From Gammaproteobacteria bacterium (GTDB taxonomy: Bacteria; Pseudomonadota; Gammaproteobacteria; Nevskiales; Nevskiaceae), in NCBI GenBank assembly GCA_026398875.1, contig JAPLSB010000017.1, positions 186,001 through 250,000 of the forward strand: a DNA stretch of 64,000 bases. The letters run 5' to 3'. Below the pieces are notes generated by a model, which made no database searches, had not been told where the DNA came from, and saw only the letters and a list, made by a program, of their open reading frames with translations. A program made the position numbers and the translations under genes. Shown piece after piece: positions 20,994 through 30,779 of the stretch. Every line of letters begins with the position of its first letter. Positions within the stretch are counted from its first letter, which is position 1.

Positions 20994-21725
20994 TCAGGCG
21001 CCAAGGCGAACAACCACCGCCGAAACGTTGTCGCGTGCGCCGCGCGCCAGCGAGGTGTCGAAGATGTTGTCGATCAGGCTCGGCGGCGATCCGTTCGCAT
21101 GAAACAGCGCCTCGAGTTCACGGTCGGTCATTTCCTTGTTGACGCCATCCGAACAGAGCAGGAACTGCACGCCGGAACGGCTGGGCGCGACCAGCCAATC
21201 GACGAACAGACGCTCTTCGGCGCCGATGGCACGCGTCAGCATCCCGCCACCCGGCTGTGGCGGCGGCTGAGCGTCATCGCGTGCGCGGAGTTGGGCAAAC
21301 GGGTCTTCGATCTGGTGCGCGTGGTCGCGGGTCAGCTGCTGCAGGCGCCCCGCCTCGTAGCAGTAGACGCGGCTGTCGCCGACCCAGCCACAGACCATGT
21401 ACTCGGGGTGATGGACCAGGAGCGCAACCGTCGAAGCGATCAGGTCAACGCCACGCTCGCGGGCCGTTCGGCGCAGCTCGGTGTTGACCGCTTCTAGGCT
21501 GTCCTCGATCACGTCGATGAAGTCATCGACGCTGTCAGGGCGCGTCAGCTCACCCAGGCGCTCGACGATTCGCCGGCTGGCAAGGTCGCCGGCCGAGTGA
21601 CCGCCAAGACCGTCGGCGACGACCCACAGGCCGAGGTCCTCGCGAACCAGCACGGCATCCTCGTTATGACCGCGGACCTTGCCGATTTCGGTTCGGCCAA
21701 ACGATCGGTAGGCAGGCTCGGTCAT
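20994..21725 (-). CDS. PP2C-family Ser/Thr protein phosphatase
   Basis: About 243 residues, a minimal Stp1/PrpC-like metal-dependent phosphatase that removes phosphate from Ser/Thr in proteins. Metal-binding and core motifs are GKVRGHNEDAVLV, VVADGLGGHSAGDLAS, GDSRVYCYEAG, LLCSDGVNKEMTD and GARDNVSAVVV. Starts at 21725 (MTEP) or 21731 (MRMTEP) are both possible and neither has a strong ribosome site. In many bacteria such phosphatases sit beside an FHA or Ser/Thr kinase gene; here the partner is a small membrane protein, and no kinase gene is in the window. Confidence 0.92.
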   Translation of the reverse strand: MTEPAYRSFGRTEIGKVRGHNEDAVLVREDLGLWVVADGLGGHSAGDLASRRIVERLGELTRPDSVDDFIDVIEDSLEAVNTELRRTARERGVDLIASTVALLVHHPEYMVCGWVGDSRVYCYEAGRLQQLTRDHAHQIEDPFAQLRARDDAQPPPQPGGGMLTRAIGAEERLFVDWLVAPSRSGVQFLLCSDGVNKEMTDRELEALFHANGSPPSLIDNIFDTSLARGARDNVSAVVVRLGA

Positions 21726-21731
21726 GCGCAT

Positions 21732-22089
21732 GTCAGGCGACAGGCAACGCGCGCAAATCGCGTCGCCGATCGGCGGAAACCGGCACTGCACCAGTCGAAC
21801 GGGATCCAGACAGGGAGACAGATGATGCGGGCGGCACGGGTTTCGGCATTGCAGGCATCAAACGTCGGTGCTCGTCGGGTTCGTCATCCATCGATATGCA
21901 TTGGAGTGTGCCAGCGCCGGACCGATCGGCGGAAGTCGAAGAAACGTCTGCCACCCGAACAAGGTGTTTACAGACGCGCGAACACCGCTGGCCGAAAAAG
22001 CGCCGGACATGAAAAAGCCCGGATACCTTTTCGGGTACCGGGCTTTGACGTTCTGCTGTTCCGGCAGCAAACGCGGCTGCCGAAGATGT
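21732..22089. other. Intergenic region, PP2C upstream / tRNA downstream
   Basis: This 358-bp gap holds the control region of the phosphatase gene (near 21732) and the terminator downstream of tRNA-Gln (22012-22047). A short inverted repeat (GGTGTT...AACACC) lies near 21964-21987. I see no credible gene; open frames here lack ribosome sites and family sequence. Confidence 0.5.
22012..22047 (-). terminator. Intrinsic terminator after tRNA-Gln
   Basis: On the minus strand a 13-bp stem (AAAGCCCGG-TACC paired with GGTA-CCGGGCTTT, one bulged base) is followed by T5. It lies about 45 bp beyond the tRNA 3' end and should stop transcription of the tRNA and perhaps of rplM-rpsI. Confidence 0.75.
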
Positions 22090-22163
22090 TGGCTGGGAGA
22101 CTAGGACTCGAACCTAGATAAACAGAGTCAGAATCTGTTGTCCTGCCATTAGACGATCTCCCA
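22090..22163 (-). tRNA. tRNA-Gln, anticodon CUG
   Basis: A 74-nt cloverleaf on the minus strand. The 7-bp acceptor stem is TGGGAGA/TCTCCCA, with the U1-A72 pair and G73 that identify glutamine tRNAs. The anticodon stem ACAGA/TCTGT holds the loop TTCTGAC (anticodon CUG), and the T-arm CTAGG-TTCGAGT-CCTAG is perfect. CCA is encoded. It lies 72 bp after rpsI on the same strand. A weak hairpin with A/T tail at 22163-22191 between them could end the ribosomal transcript. Confidence 0.96.
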
Positions 22164-22235
22164 AAAATCGAACGGTCGATGCCTTGACCGTCTTGTCCAG
22201 CGCCGCCAATGCAAGCCGGCGCCAGACGAAGCGAA

Positions 22236-22643
22236 TTAACGCTTCGAGTACTGCGGTGCGCGACGGGCGCCGTGCAGGCCGACCTTCTTGCGCTCGACTT
22301 CGCGAGCGTCGCGAGTGACGAGACCAGCTGCGCGAAGGCCCGGACGCAGCGCTTCGTCATACTTAATCAGCGCGCGGGTCAGACCGTGGCGGATCGCGCC
22401 GGCCTGGCCGTTCGGGCCGCCACCGGCAACCGTCACCTTGATGTCGAAACGGCCGACGCAGTCGGACACTTCGAGTGGCTGGCGAACCAGCATGCGCGAG
22501 GTTTCGCGGCCGAAGTAGGCTTCGACGGTCTTGCCGTTGATCGTGATGTCGCCCTTGCCCGGACGAATGAAGACGCGGGCGGCGGCGGTCTTGCGGCGAC
22601 CGGTGCCGTAATGCTGATCAGCAGGCTGCTTGAGCGTGGCCAT
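22236..22643 (-). CDS. rpsI: 30S ribosomal protein S9
   Basis: A 135-residue S9, a 30S head protein whose C-terminal tail reaches the P-site tRNA. The conserved [18 protein letters not shown] near the start, [19 protein letters not shown], and the C-terminal [17 protein letters not shown] with the terminal Lys-Arg are all intact. It follows rplM by 3 nt, the normal L13-S9 pairing, so translation is probably coupled. Confidence 0.98.
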   Translation of the reverse strand: MATLKQPADQHYGTGRRKTAAARVFIRPGKGDITINGKTVEAYFGRETSRMLVRQPLEVSDCVGRFDIKVTVAGGGPNGQAGAIRHGLTRALIKYDEALRPGLRAAGLVTRDAREVERKKVGLHGARRAPQYSKR

Positions 22644-22646
22644 GGA

Positions 22647-23081
22647 TTAACCCTTGAGCGTGAAAGTGACAGGCTGCTGCGCGGTATGCGGGTGCTCGGC
22701 ACCGGCATAAACCTTCAGCTTGCGGTACTGCGCGTAGCCCAGCGGGCCCTTCGGCAGCATGCCCTTGATCGCCTTCTCGATGACGCGCTCCGGGTGCTCG
22801 GCCATCATCTTGCCAAGCGTGGTGAACTTGATGCCACCCGGGTATTCGGTGTGACGCCAGTAGATCTTGCCTTCGGCCTTGTTGCCGGTGGCCTTGATCT
22901 TGGCGGCATTGATGACGATGACGTAGTCACCGGTATCGATGTGCGGAGTGAACTCCGGCTTGTGCTTGCCGCGCAGACGGCGCGCGACTTCCGAGGCGAG
23001 ACGGCCGAGAACAACGCCTTCGGCGTCGATCACTGACCATTCGCGCTTCGCATTCTCGTTGGTTGCGAAATAGGTGCTCAT
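22647..23081 (-). CDS. rplM: 50S ribosomal protein L13
   Basis: A 144-residue L13, an early-assembling 50S protein. Family blocks [44 protein letters not shown] and [19 protein letters not shown] are complete. First gene of rplM-rpsI. A clear sigma-70 promoter lies upstream at 23179-23207, giving a leader of about 90 nt that could host the autoregulation known for this operon in E. coli; I could not identify a defined structure by eye. Confidence 0.98.
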   Translation of the reverse strand: MSTYFATNENAKREWSVIDAEGVVLGRLASEVARRLRGKHKPEFTPHIDTGDYVIVINAAKIKATGNKAEGKIYWRHTEYPGGIKFTTLGKMMAEHPERVIEKAIKGMLPKGPLGYAQYRKLKVYAGAEHPHTAQQPVTFTLKG

Positions 23082-23178
23082 GAATCCTGCTCTTGGACCC
23101 CGCGGGCCATGCGGCCGGGAGGCAATTATTGTTCAGTCGACCGATGCAGCAGGGCGACCTCGGGCAAAACGAGCGCGG

Positions 23179-23207
23179 AGTTTAGTGAGCCGAGCCTGCG
23201 CTTGCAA
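23179..23207 (-). promoter_or_regulatory. Sigma-70 promoter of rplM-rpsI
   Basis: On the minus strand: -35 TTGCAA (23207-23202), a 17-nt spacer and -10 TAAACT (23184-23179). Start would fall near 23172, about 90 nt before the rplM ATG. Confidence 0.7.
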
Positions 23208-23240
23208 GGCCACAGCCGCCAAAAAGTTGGCCGGGCTGCG

Positions 23241-23257
23241 AAAAGCCGTTCGACGGC
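23241..23257 (-). terminator. Weak terminator after the pilT/U genes
   Basis: GCCGT-CGA-ACGGC followed by TTTT on the minus strand, directly after the last pil ATPase stop. The stem is only 5 bp, so termination may be partial and some transcripts may read into rplM. Confidence 0.35.
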
Positions 23258-23263
23258 GGAGAC

Positions 23264-24325
23264 TCAGTGACCGAAATTGATCTTGCCTTCGAGATTGCTG
23301 CGCGAGTCGGCATTGGCAAGCGCTTCATCGAGGTCGATGACGCCATCGGCGTGCAGCTTGTACAAGGCCTGGTCGAAGCTCTGCATGCCGCGATCCGATG
23401 ACTGCGCCATCGCGTCGCGGAGTTCGTCGATGCGACCGGCGACGATCAGGTCCTGAACGAACGGCGTGTTGATCAGCACCTCGACTGCGGCCACGCGCCG
23501 GCCATCCTTCTTGCGCACCAGTCGCTGCGAGATGATCGCCCGCAGGGTCAGCGACAGATCGAGGTACAGCTGCGGCCGCTGGCTGTCCGGGTACAGGTTG
23601 ACGATCCGCTGCAACGCCTGCCACGCGTTGTTGGCGTGCAAGGTCGAGATCGCCAGGTGGCCGGTGTTGGCCAGTTGCAGGCAGGCGTCCATGGTTTCGC
23701 GCGCGCGCACCTCGCCGATCAGGATGACGTCCGGTGCTTCGCGCAGGCTCGACTGCAACGCCCGTTCGTAGCTGACCGTGTCGGTACCGACCTCGCGCTG
23801 GTTGACGATCGAACGCTTGTTGCCATGGACGAACTCGATCGGGTCCTCGATCGTCAGGATGTGACCGGCCGCATGCTCGTTGCGGTGATCGACCATCGCC
23901 GCCAGCGTCGTCGACTTGCCGGAACCGGTGGCACCCACCATCAGGATCAGGCCGCGCTTCTGCATCACCAGTTCGCGCAGCACCTCGGGCATGTTCAGTT
24001 CGGCGAGCCGTGGCAACGTGGTGCGCACATGGCGCAGCACCATCGCCACGCTGCCGCGCTGCGTGAACACGTTGACGCGGAACCTGCCGAGTCCGCCGGC
24101 ATCGGTGGCGATGTCCAGTTCGCGTTCAGCATGCAGTCTTGCCTGCTGTTCATCGGTCAGGATCGACAGCGCCAGTTCGCGCACGTAGTCGCTGGTCAGC
24201 AGGCTGCGACCGACCGGGCGCATCTCGCCTTCGATGCGCAGCATCGGCGTGGCGCCGGCACTGAAGTACAGGTCCGACGCGCCTTGCTCGATGCACAGCT
24301 TCAGGTACGGAATGATCTTCTGCAC
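23264..24325 (-). CDS. PilT/PilU-family ATPase, third copy
   Basis: A 353-residue hexameric-type secretion ATPase. Motifs: SDLYFSAGATPMLRIEGEM (N-terminal PAS-like domain), Walker A GATGSGKSTTLAAM, the Asp box TIEDPIEFVH, Walker B DVILIGEVRARETM and the His box HLAISTLHANN. It resembles PilU more than PilT in TLHANNA, RAIISQRLV and QSFDQALYKL. The start is GTG with AGGA 10 nt upstream. It is the last of three tandem pil ATPases, 32 bp after pilU. It probably helps type IV pilus retraction, but which role differs from PilU is unknown. Confidence 0.9.
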   Translation of the reverse strand: MQKIIPYLKLCIEQGASDLYFSAGATPMLRIEGEMRPVGRSLLTSDYVRELALSILTDEQQARLHAERELDIATDAGGLGRFRVNVFTQRGSVAMVLRHVRTTLPRLAELNMPEVLRELVMQKRGLILMVGATGSGKSTTLAAMVDHRNEHAAGHILTIEDPIEFVHGNKRSIVNQREVGTDTVSYERALQSSLREAPDVILIGEVRARETMDACLQLANTGHLAISTLHANNAWQALQRIVNLYPDSQRPQLYLDLSLTLRAIISQRLVRKKDGRRVAAVEVLINTPFVQDLIVAGRIDELRDAMAQSSDRGMQSFDQALYKLHADGVIDLDEALANADSRSNLEGKINFGH

Positions 24326-24357
24326 GGGCGCGCTTTCCTGGAACCGGACACGCCGCC

Positions 24358-25524
24358 TCAGCGGCGCAGGACCTGACCGGCGTCTTCTTCCTTCATTCGC
24401 AGGCCTTTCACCGCCGGATCATCGTGCAGGTTCTCGCGCATGCGTCGCGATTCCAGCTTGATCTTCAGCCGCAGTTCGTTCTGCGAATCGGCATTGCGGA
24501 TCGCTTCGTCGTAGCCGATCTGGCCCTGTTCGAAGAGGCCGAACAGATACTGGTCGAAGGTCACCATGCCCTGCTCGTTCGAGCGGCCCATGACCTCCTT
24601 GATGCCGGCCACTTCGCCCTTGAAGATCAAGTCGGCGATCAGCGGCGAGTTCAGCATGATCTCGACTGCCGGCACGCGGCCGCCGCCTTCCTTGCGGATC
24701 AGGCGCTGGGAAATGATCGCCCGCAGGTTCAGGCTCAGGTCCATCAGCACCTGTTCGCGCTTTTCCTCGCCGAAGAAATTGATGATGCGATCGAGCGCCT
24801 GATTGGCGCTGTTGGCATGCAGCGTCGACAGCACCAGATGCCCGGTCTCGGCAAAGTTGATCGCGTACTCCATCGTTTCCCGCGTGCGGATCTCGCCGAT
24901 CTGGATCACGTCCGGCGCCTGGCGCAGCGTGTTCTTCAGTGCCGCTTCCCAGCTCAGCGTGTCGGAACCGACTTCGCGCTGGGTGACCATGCAGCCGCGG
25001 TGCGGATGCACGAATTCGACCGGATCCTCGATGGTGATGATGTGGCCTCTGGAATGGGCGTTGCGATGACCGAGCATCGCGGCAAGCGAAGTCGACTTGC
25101 CGGAACCGGTCGCGCCGACCATCAGGATCAGCCCGCGCTTGGCCATCACCACATCCTTCAGGCTGGTCGGCAACGCGATCTGCTCGAAGCTCGGAATCTC
25201 GGTGGTGATCGTGCGCAGCACGCCGCCGACCTGCCCCATCTGCACGAAGGCGCTGACCCGGAAGCGGCCGATGCCGGGCGGATTAATGGCGAAGTTGCAC
25301 TCGTTGCTGGCTTCAAACTCCTTGAGCTGGCGATCGCTCATCAGCGCGCGCATCAGCAGCGCGGAGTTCTGCCCGGACAGCGGCTTGTCGCCGACCGGCG
25401 TCATCTGGCCATCAAGCTTGATAGCCGGCGGGAAGCCGGCCGTGATGAACAGATCCGATGCGCCGCGCGCCTTCATCGCGGTCAGCAGCTGCTGGATCAG
25501 CTTGATCGCCTCATCGCGTTCCAT
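24358..25524 (-). CDS. pilU: Type IV pilus retraction ATPase PilU
   Basis: A 388-residue ATPase close to Pseudomonas PilU: ASDLFITAGFPPAIKLDGQM, ECNFAINPPGIGRFRVSAF, Walker A GATGSGKSTSLAAMLG, VTQREVGSDTLSWEAALKNTLRQAPDV (shown in parts), and TLHANSANQALDRIINFF. PilU is an auxiliary retraction motor that works with PilT at the inner-membrane base of the pilus. GGAGG lies 6 nt before the ATG. The C-terminal 25 residues extend beyond the conserved core. It lies 19 bp after pilT, in one operon. Confidence 0.94.
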   Translation of the reverse strand: MERDEAIKLIQQLLTAMKARGASDLFITAGFPPAIKLDGQMTPVGDKPLSGQNSALLMRALMSDRQLKEFEASNECNFAINPPGIGRFRVSAFVQMGQVGGVLRTITTEIPSFEQIALPTSLKDVVMAKRGLILMVGATGSGKSTSLAAMLGHRNAHSRGHIITIEDPVEFVHPHRGCMVTQREVGSDTLSWEAALKNTLRQAPDVIQIGEIRTRETMEYAINFAETGHLVLSTLHANSANQALDRIINFFGEEKREQVLMDLSLNLRAIISQRLIRKEGGGRVPAVEIMLNSPLIADLIFKGEVAGIKEVMGRSNEQGMVTFDQYLFGLFEQGQIGYDEAIRNADSQNELRLKIKLESRRMRENLHDDPAVKGLRMKEEDAGQVLRR

Positions 25525-25543
25525 GTCCTGCCTCCGGCGCCGT

Positions 25544-26584
25544 TCAGGCCGCGAAATCGGTCTTGTTTTCGGCCTTGGTCCGCGCTTCGGCGGCAGTGAC
25601 GATGTTCCTGCGCACCAGATCCTTCAGGCACTGATCAAGCGTCTGCATGCCGTCCTTGGAGCCGGTCTGGATCGCCGAATACATCTGCGCGATCTTGTTT
25701 TCCTTGATCAGCGAGCGCACTGCCGGCGTGCCGATCAGGATCTCGTGCGCAGCCACCCGGCCGCCGGTCGCCCGCTTCAGCAGGGTCTGGGCGATCACTG
25801 CGCGCAGACCGGTCGACAGCATGGCCCGCACCATGTCCTTTTCCGCTGCCGGAAACACGTCGACAACGCGATCGATGGTCTTCGCCGCGGATGTCGTGTG
25901 CAGCGTGCCGAACACCAGATGCCCGGTTTCGGCGGCGGTCAGCGCCAGGCGAATCGTTTCCAGATCGCGCATCTCGCCGACCAGGATCACGTCGGGGTCC
26001 TCGCGCAGTGCGGAACGAAGTGCTTCGTTGAAGCCCAGCGTGTCGCGGTGCACTTCGCGCTGGTTGATCAGGCATTTCTTCGACGGATGAACGAACTCGA
26101 TCGGGTCCTCGACGGTCAGGATGTGGCCGTAATCGTTCTCGTTGATGTGATTGATGATCGCCGCCAGCGTCGTCGACTTGCCGGAGCCGGTCGGCCCGGT
26201 CACCAGCACCAGGCCACGCGGGGTTTCGGCGATGTCCTTGAAGATCGGCGGACAGCTCAGGTCTTCCAGCGACAGGATCTTCGACGGAATGGTGCGGAAC
26301 ACGCCGCCGGCGCCGCGCGACTGCGTGAAGGCGTTGACACGAAAGCGCGCCAGCCCTGGAATCTCGAACGAGAAGTCGGTTTCCAGGAACTCGTCCCAGG
26401 CTTTCCGCTGCTTGTCGTTCATGATGTCGTACAGCATCGCGTGCACCTGCTTGTGCTCCAGCGCCGGCAGGTTGATCCGCTTCATGTCGCCATCGACGCG
26501 AATCATCGGCTCGACACCGGCCGACAGGTGCAGGTCGGACGCGCCCTGCTTCACGGCGAAGGTCAACAGTTGCGCGATATCCAA
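25544..26584 (-). CDS. pilT: Type IV pilus retraction ATPase PilT
   Basis: A 346-residue PilT, almost the usual length of 344-345. It depolymerises pili, driving twitching motility and DNA uptake. Seen: SDLHLSAGVEPMIRVDGDM, Walker A GPTGSGKSTTLAAI, Asp box EDPIEFVH, Walker B DVILVGEMRDLETI, His box HLVFGTLHTTSAAKTIDR, and the retraction motif region GTPAVRSLIKENKIAQM. The start is TTG at 26584: the family N-terminus (DIAQLLTFAVKQGASD) begins right there, and GGGGAG lies 7 nt upstream. Diverges from yggS across about 98 bp. Confidence 0.95.
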   Translation of the reverse strand: MDIAQLLTFAVKQGASDLHLSAGVEPMIRVDGDMKRINLPALEHKQVHAMLYDIMNDKQRKAWDEFLETDFSFEIPGLARFRVNAFTQSRGAGGVFRTIPSKILSLEDLSCPPIFKDIAETPRGLVLVTGPTGSGKSTTLAAIINHINENDYGHILTVEDPIEFVHPSKKCLINQREVHRDTLGFNEALRSALREDPDVILVGEMRDLETIRLALTAAETGHLVFGTLHTTSAAKTIDRVVDVFPAAEKDMVRAMLSTGLRAVIAQTLLKRATGGRVAAHEILIGTPAVRSLIKENKIAQMYSAIQTGSKDGMQTLDQCLKDLVRRNIVTAAEARTKAENKTDFAA

Positions 26585-26597
26585 GCCGGCTCTCCCC
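26582..26597 (-). promoter_or_regulatory. Ribosome site fixing a TTG start for pilT
   Basis: GGGGAG (26597-26592) then 7 nt then TTG (26584-26582) on the minus strand. No ATG is available nearby in frame, and homology to PilT starts at the next codon. Confidence 0.75.
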
Positions 26598-26682
26598 AGG
26601 TGCTCGTGACACTGCCAACCGCGCACAGGTGGCGGTCGTTGCGGGCACGTTACCGATCTATCAGACCCTACTTCAACCACGC

Positions 26683-27390
26683 ATGAATACCGTTTCCGAC
26701 CGGCTGACGGATATCCGCCGACGACTGGCTGCCGCCTGCATCCGTGCCGGCCGGCCGCTCGACGATGTCCAGCTGATCGCCGTGTCCAAGACCTTCGATG
26801 CCGATGCCGTCGCCGAGGTCGTCGAGCTGGGACAGTTCGCGTTCGGCGAAAGCTACATGCGCGAGGCGCTCGACAAGATCGGGCTGGCCGAAACGCTGTG
26901 CGGCGAGCGGCTGGTCTGGCACTTCATCGGCCCGATCCAGGGCAACAAGTGCCGGGCACTGGCCGGCGCGTTCGCCTGGGCACACGGGGTCGATCGACTG
27001 AAGATCGCCGAGCGGCTGTCGGAGTTGCGCGCAGACGATCTGCCGCCGCTGGACATCTGCGTGCAGGTCAATGTCTCCGGCGAAGCCAGCAAGGGCGGCG
27101 TGGCGCCGCAGGAAGCGGCGGCACTGTGCGCCGAGATTGCCGGACTGCCGCGGCTGCGGCTGCGCGGCCTGATGTGCATCCCGGCGCCGGTCGACGATCC
27201 GGATGAGGCGCGGCCGGCCTTTCGGATGCTGCGCGAACTGCGTGACGTGATCCGCAGCGCCGGCGCGGTCGACGCTGCGCTGTTCGATCAGCTGTCGATG
27301 GGCATGTCGGACGATTTCGAAGTCGCGATCGAGGAAGGCGCAACGATGGTCCGGGTCGGTTCGGCACTGTTCGGCGCTCGCCCGCGCTGA
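26683..27390 (+). CDS. yggS: PLP-homeostasis protein, YggS/PROSC family
   Basis: A 235-residue alanine-racemase-like barrel protein that binds pyridoxal phosphate and buffers its level. The PLP lysine falls at Lys36 in LIAVSKTF, the same number as in E. coli. GESYMREALDKI, HFIGPIQGNK, SMGMSDDFEVAIEEGATMVRVGSALFG are the remaining family blocks. The ATG at 26683 gives this register. It diverges from pilT, a layout seen in pseudomonads, but the usual downstream proC is replaced by rpiA. Confidence 0.95.
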   Translation: MNTVSDRLTDIRRRLAAACIRAGRPLDDVQLIAVSKTFDADAVAEVVELGQFAFGESYMREALDKIGLAETLCGERLVWHFIGPIQGNKCRALAGAFAWAHGVDRLKIAERLSELRADDLPPLDICVQVNVSGEASKGGVAPQEAAALCAEIAGLPRLRLRGLMCIPAPVDDPDEARPAFRMLRELRDVIRSAGAVDAALFDQLSMGMSDDFEVAIEEGATMVRVGSALFGARPR

Positions 27391-27462
27391 CGGCAGCATG
27401 CGGATTGCGCGGCGCTGATTCACACTTCGCGCCCGCACAATTCTTTCTGCAAGTACCCGACC

Positions 27463-28125
27463 ATGGACCAGAATCAAGCCAAGCAAGCGGCTGCCCGCGC
27501 TGCACTGAAATATCTCGTGCCGGGCGAACTGCTCGGCGTCGGTACCGGTTCCACCGTGAACTTCTTCATCGACGCGCTTGCCGAGCATCGCGCCGACATT
27601 CCAGGCGCCGTGTCGTCGTCGAATGCGTCGACCGAGCGCTTGAAGAAGGTCGGCATCCCGGTCGTCGAACTGAACGACGCCGGCACGCTTTCGATCTACG
27701 TGGATGGCGCCGACGAGGCCGACCACCATCTGCGGCTGGTCAAGGGCGGTGGCGGCGCGCTGACGCGCGAAAAGATCGTCGCGGCCGCCTCGCGCAAGTT
27801 CGTCTGCATCGCCGACGAATCGAAGCTGGTGCCGGTGCTGGGCACGTTCCCGCTGCCCGTCGAAGTGATTCCGATGGCGCGCTCTTACGTCGCGCGCGAG
27901 CTGGTACGCCTCGGCGGCATGCCGAAGCTGCGCGCCGGCTTCGTCACCGATAACGGCGGCGAGATCCTTGATGTCTCCGGCCTGTCGATCACCGACCCGA
28001 CGTCGCTGGAAACCACCATCGGCATGCTCGCCGGCGTGATCAGCTGCGGCCTGTTCGCGCGCCGCGGTGCCGACGTGCTGCTGCTGGGCGGCCCGAACGG
28101 CGTGCGCGAGATCCTGCCGGCCTGA
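27463..28125 (+). CDS. rpiA: Ribose-5-phosphate isomerase A
   Basis: A 220-residue RpiA that interconverts ribose-5-phosphate and ribulose-5-phosphate in the pentose phosphate pathway. Substrate and catalytic segments [58 protein letters not shown] (in parts) and NGGEILDV are present. It lies 72 bp after yggS and 4 bp before the DUF2007 gene. Confidence 0.97.
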   Translation: MDQNQAKQAAARAALKYLVPGELLGVGTGSTVNFFIDALAEHRADIPGAVSSSNASTERLKKVGIPVVELNDAGTLSIYVDGADEADHHLRLVKGGGGALTREKIVAAASRKFVCIADESKLVPVLGTFPLPVEVIPMARSYVARELVRLGGMPKLRAGFVTDNGGEILDVSGLSITDPTSLETTIGMLAGVISCGLFARRGADVLLLGGPNGVREILPA

Positions 28126-28129
28126 GGCC

Positions 28130-28408
28130 ATGACCGCCGCCGCGGACGACTGGCTGACGGTGGCCCGCCTGCACGATGCGGTCGAGGCGCAGCTGTTGCT
28201 GGGCCGCCTGCACGCCGACGGCATCGAAGCCCAGCTGGCCGACCAGAACCACGTGCAGGCCGATCCGCTGATCGCGCTGGCGCTGGGTGGCGTTCGCGTA
28301 CAGGTACGTCAGCGCGACCGCTGGCTGGCGCAGTCGGTGATCGACCGCCTGGCCTCCGGCGACTACGCGCTTGACGACGACTTCGATCCGGGCCCGAGCG
28401 TCGACTGA
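28130..28408 (+). CDS. DUF2007-family small protein
   Basis: A 92-residue acidic protein. The pattern VARLHDAVEAQLLLGRLHADGIEAQLADQN, followed by GGVRVQVRQRDRWLAQSVIDRL (described here in short stretches of the family), matches DUF2007, called a putative signal-transducing domain, whose function is not known. The start ATG is 4 nt after the rpiA stop, with GAGG overlapping the stop codon, so it is probably translated with rpiA. The C-terminal tail is Asp-rich. Confidence 0.75.
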   Translation: MTAAADDWLTVARLHDAVEAQLLLGRLHADGIEAQLADQNHVQADPLIALALGGVRVQVRQRDRWLAQSVIDRLASGDYALDDDFDPGPSVD

Positions 28409-28435
28409 GCCGTGACGTGCGCGGTCACGGCCATG

Positions 28436-28468
28436 AAAAAGCCCGCGACACCTTGCGGTGGCGCGGGC
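28436..28468 (-). terminator. Intrinsic terminator after the RRM gene
   Basis: A 12-position stem GCCCGCG-CACC / GGTG-CGCGGGC with TTGC/GCAA-type loop is followed on the minus strand by T5. It ends the rhlE/RRM transcript and lies 19 bp beyond the RRM stop. On the plus strand there is no T-run. Confidence 0.75.
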
Positions 28469-28486
28469 TCGGGTACCGCCGGAGAC

Positions 28487-28765
28487 TTAGCGGCGAGCGC
28501 CCGGACGGCCGCCCTTCTTGTCGTCGCGCGGCTTTTCTTCGTTGACGCGCAGCAGGTTGCCGCGCAGTTCCTTGCCATTCAGGCCGGCGATCGCGGCGCG
28601 CGCTTCGTGGCCTTCCATCTCGATGAAACCAAAGCCGCGGCACTTGCCCGAAAAGACGTCGTGCGCAAGCTTGATCGAGCGAACCTTGCCGTGCGTCGAG
28701 AACAGCTCGGTCAGTTCCTTTTCCGTCGTGTCGGTCGGCAGGTTGCCGGCGTAGATGCGCTTCAT
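28487..28765 (-). CDS. RRM-domain RNA-binding protein
   Basis: A 92-residue protein that is one RNA-recognition motif: RNP2 is RIYAGNLP at the N-terminus and RNP1 is KCRGFGFIEM near residue 41. A short basic Lys/Arg/Gly tail follows. Such one-domain proteins occur in cyanobacteria and many Proteobacteria and are often cold-induced RNA chaperones. AAGGAG lies 7 nt before the ATG. It follows rhlE by 68 bp on the same strand and shares its terminator, which suggests a joint role in RNA unfolding. Confidence 0.92.
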   Translation of the reverse strand: MKRIYAGNLPTDTTEKELTELFSTHGKVRSIKLAHDVFSGKCRGFGFIEMEGHEARAAIAGLNGKELRGNLLRVNEEKPRDDKKGGRPGARR

Positions 28766-28833
28766 CCAGTGACTCCTTCTTCTCGGTTAATCGGTTGAAT
28801 CAATACGTGTCGTGTGTCGGGTGATGCCTTGAA

Positions 28834-30234
<1,401 letters not shown>

Positions 30235-30443
30235 TATTCGACTGACTCCTGAAGCCGCCACACCATGAACAGCCTGGGTCAGGCTGCACGGCACCGGTTC
30301 AGGCAGTGGAAAAAGGTTTCGAAGAGCGCCGGATGGCGCGTCGAGGGTTTGCTACCGGAAGCTCTTGATAACGGCACCAGGGCGGCGACCGGAGAGGGAC
30401 TTCAAGCAGGGGCGCAACCGGAGCGCCTCACCAAACGGGGCGG

Positions 30444-30449
30444 AGTATA
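30444..30449 (-). promoter_or_regulatory. -10 element of the rhlE promoter
   Basis: TATACT on the minus strand, in an otherwise GC-rich stretch. The -35 region is poor. Transcription from here would give a leader of about 200 nt before the rhlE ATG. Confidence 0.4.
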
Positions 30450-30689
30450 CGCCATCGGCCGACACCACGTCCGCTCCGCAACGACCGCCGTTTCTGGTGC
30501 ACCCCCGGCTCCTCGGCGCACGCCGTGAACCGCCGGCGCGCGTCGCCGCCACTGTCGATCGCGAAGCGGTCTGTCGCGAAAGACCCGCATCGTGACGCTT
30601 GAGTAAAGACCGTTCATCCGCTGATCGGGACGGCTCGGCGGTTCGCCGGCAGGCCGTTATCGCAGGCCCCGCACCGTTCATCGAATCAC

Positions 30690-30719
30690 TTCAACAACAG
30701 CGTTTTTCGATTCCATAAT
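30690..30719 (+). promoter_or_regulatory. Promoter-like pair for the paired hydrolase genes
   Basis: TTCAAC, 18 nt, CATAAT within a locally AT-rich run (CGTTTTTCGATTCCATAATC). It would start transcripts near 30726, ahead of the hydrolase gene start at 30780. Confidence 0.4.
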
Positions 30720-30779
30720 CCGGGCGAACCGCCAGTCACCTTCCTCCACGTTCGTGCCGTCCACTGCTCGCTGTTCCCG

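Larger units (their letters stand above)
30235..30779. other. Divergent intergenic region, rhlE leader and hydrolase promoter
   Basis: 545 bp without a credible gene. On the minus side lies the rhlE leader and its -10 (30444-30449); on the plus side the promoter-like pair at 30690-30719 serves the hydrolase genes. Open frames across the gap are Arg/Ser/Ala-rich and lack ribosome sites, so I take them as chance. Confidence 0.5.

Noticed and set aside
22163-22191. Hairpin between rpsI and tRNA-Gln as a terminator
   Set aside because: The stem is only 6 bp and its T-run enters the first base of the tRNA; kept only as a remark.
24424-26686. Long plus-strand open frames opposite pilU and pilT
   Set aside because: They are complements of conserved ATPase genes with no recognisable domain.
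30352-30681. Possible 109-codon gene in the rhlE-hydrolase gap
   Set aside because: Arg/Ser/Ala-rich sequence without ribosome site, overlapping the rhlE promoter candidate.
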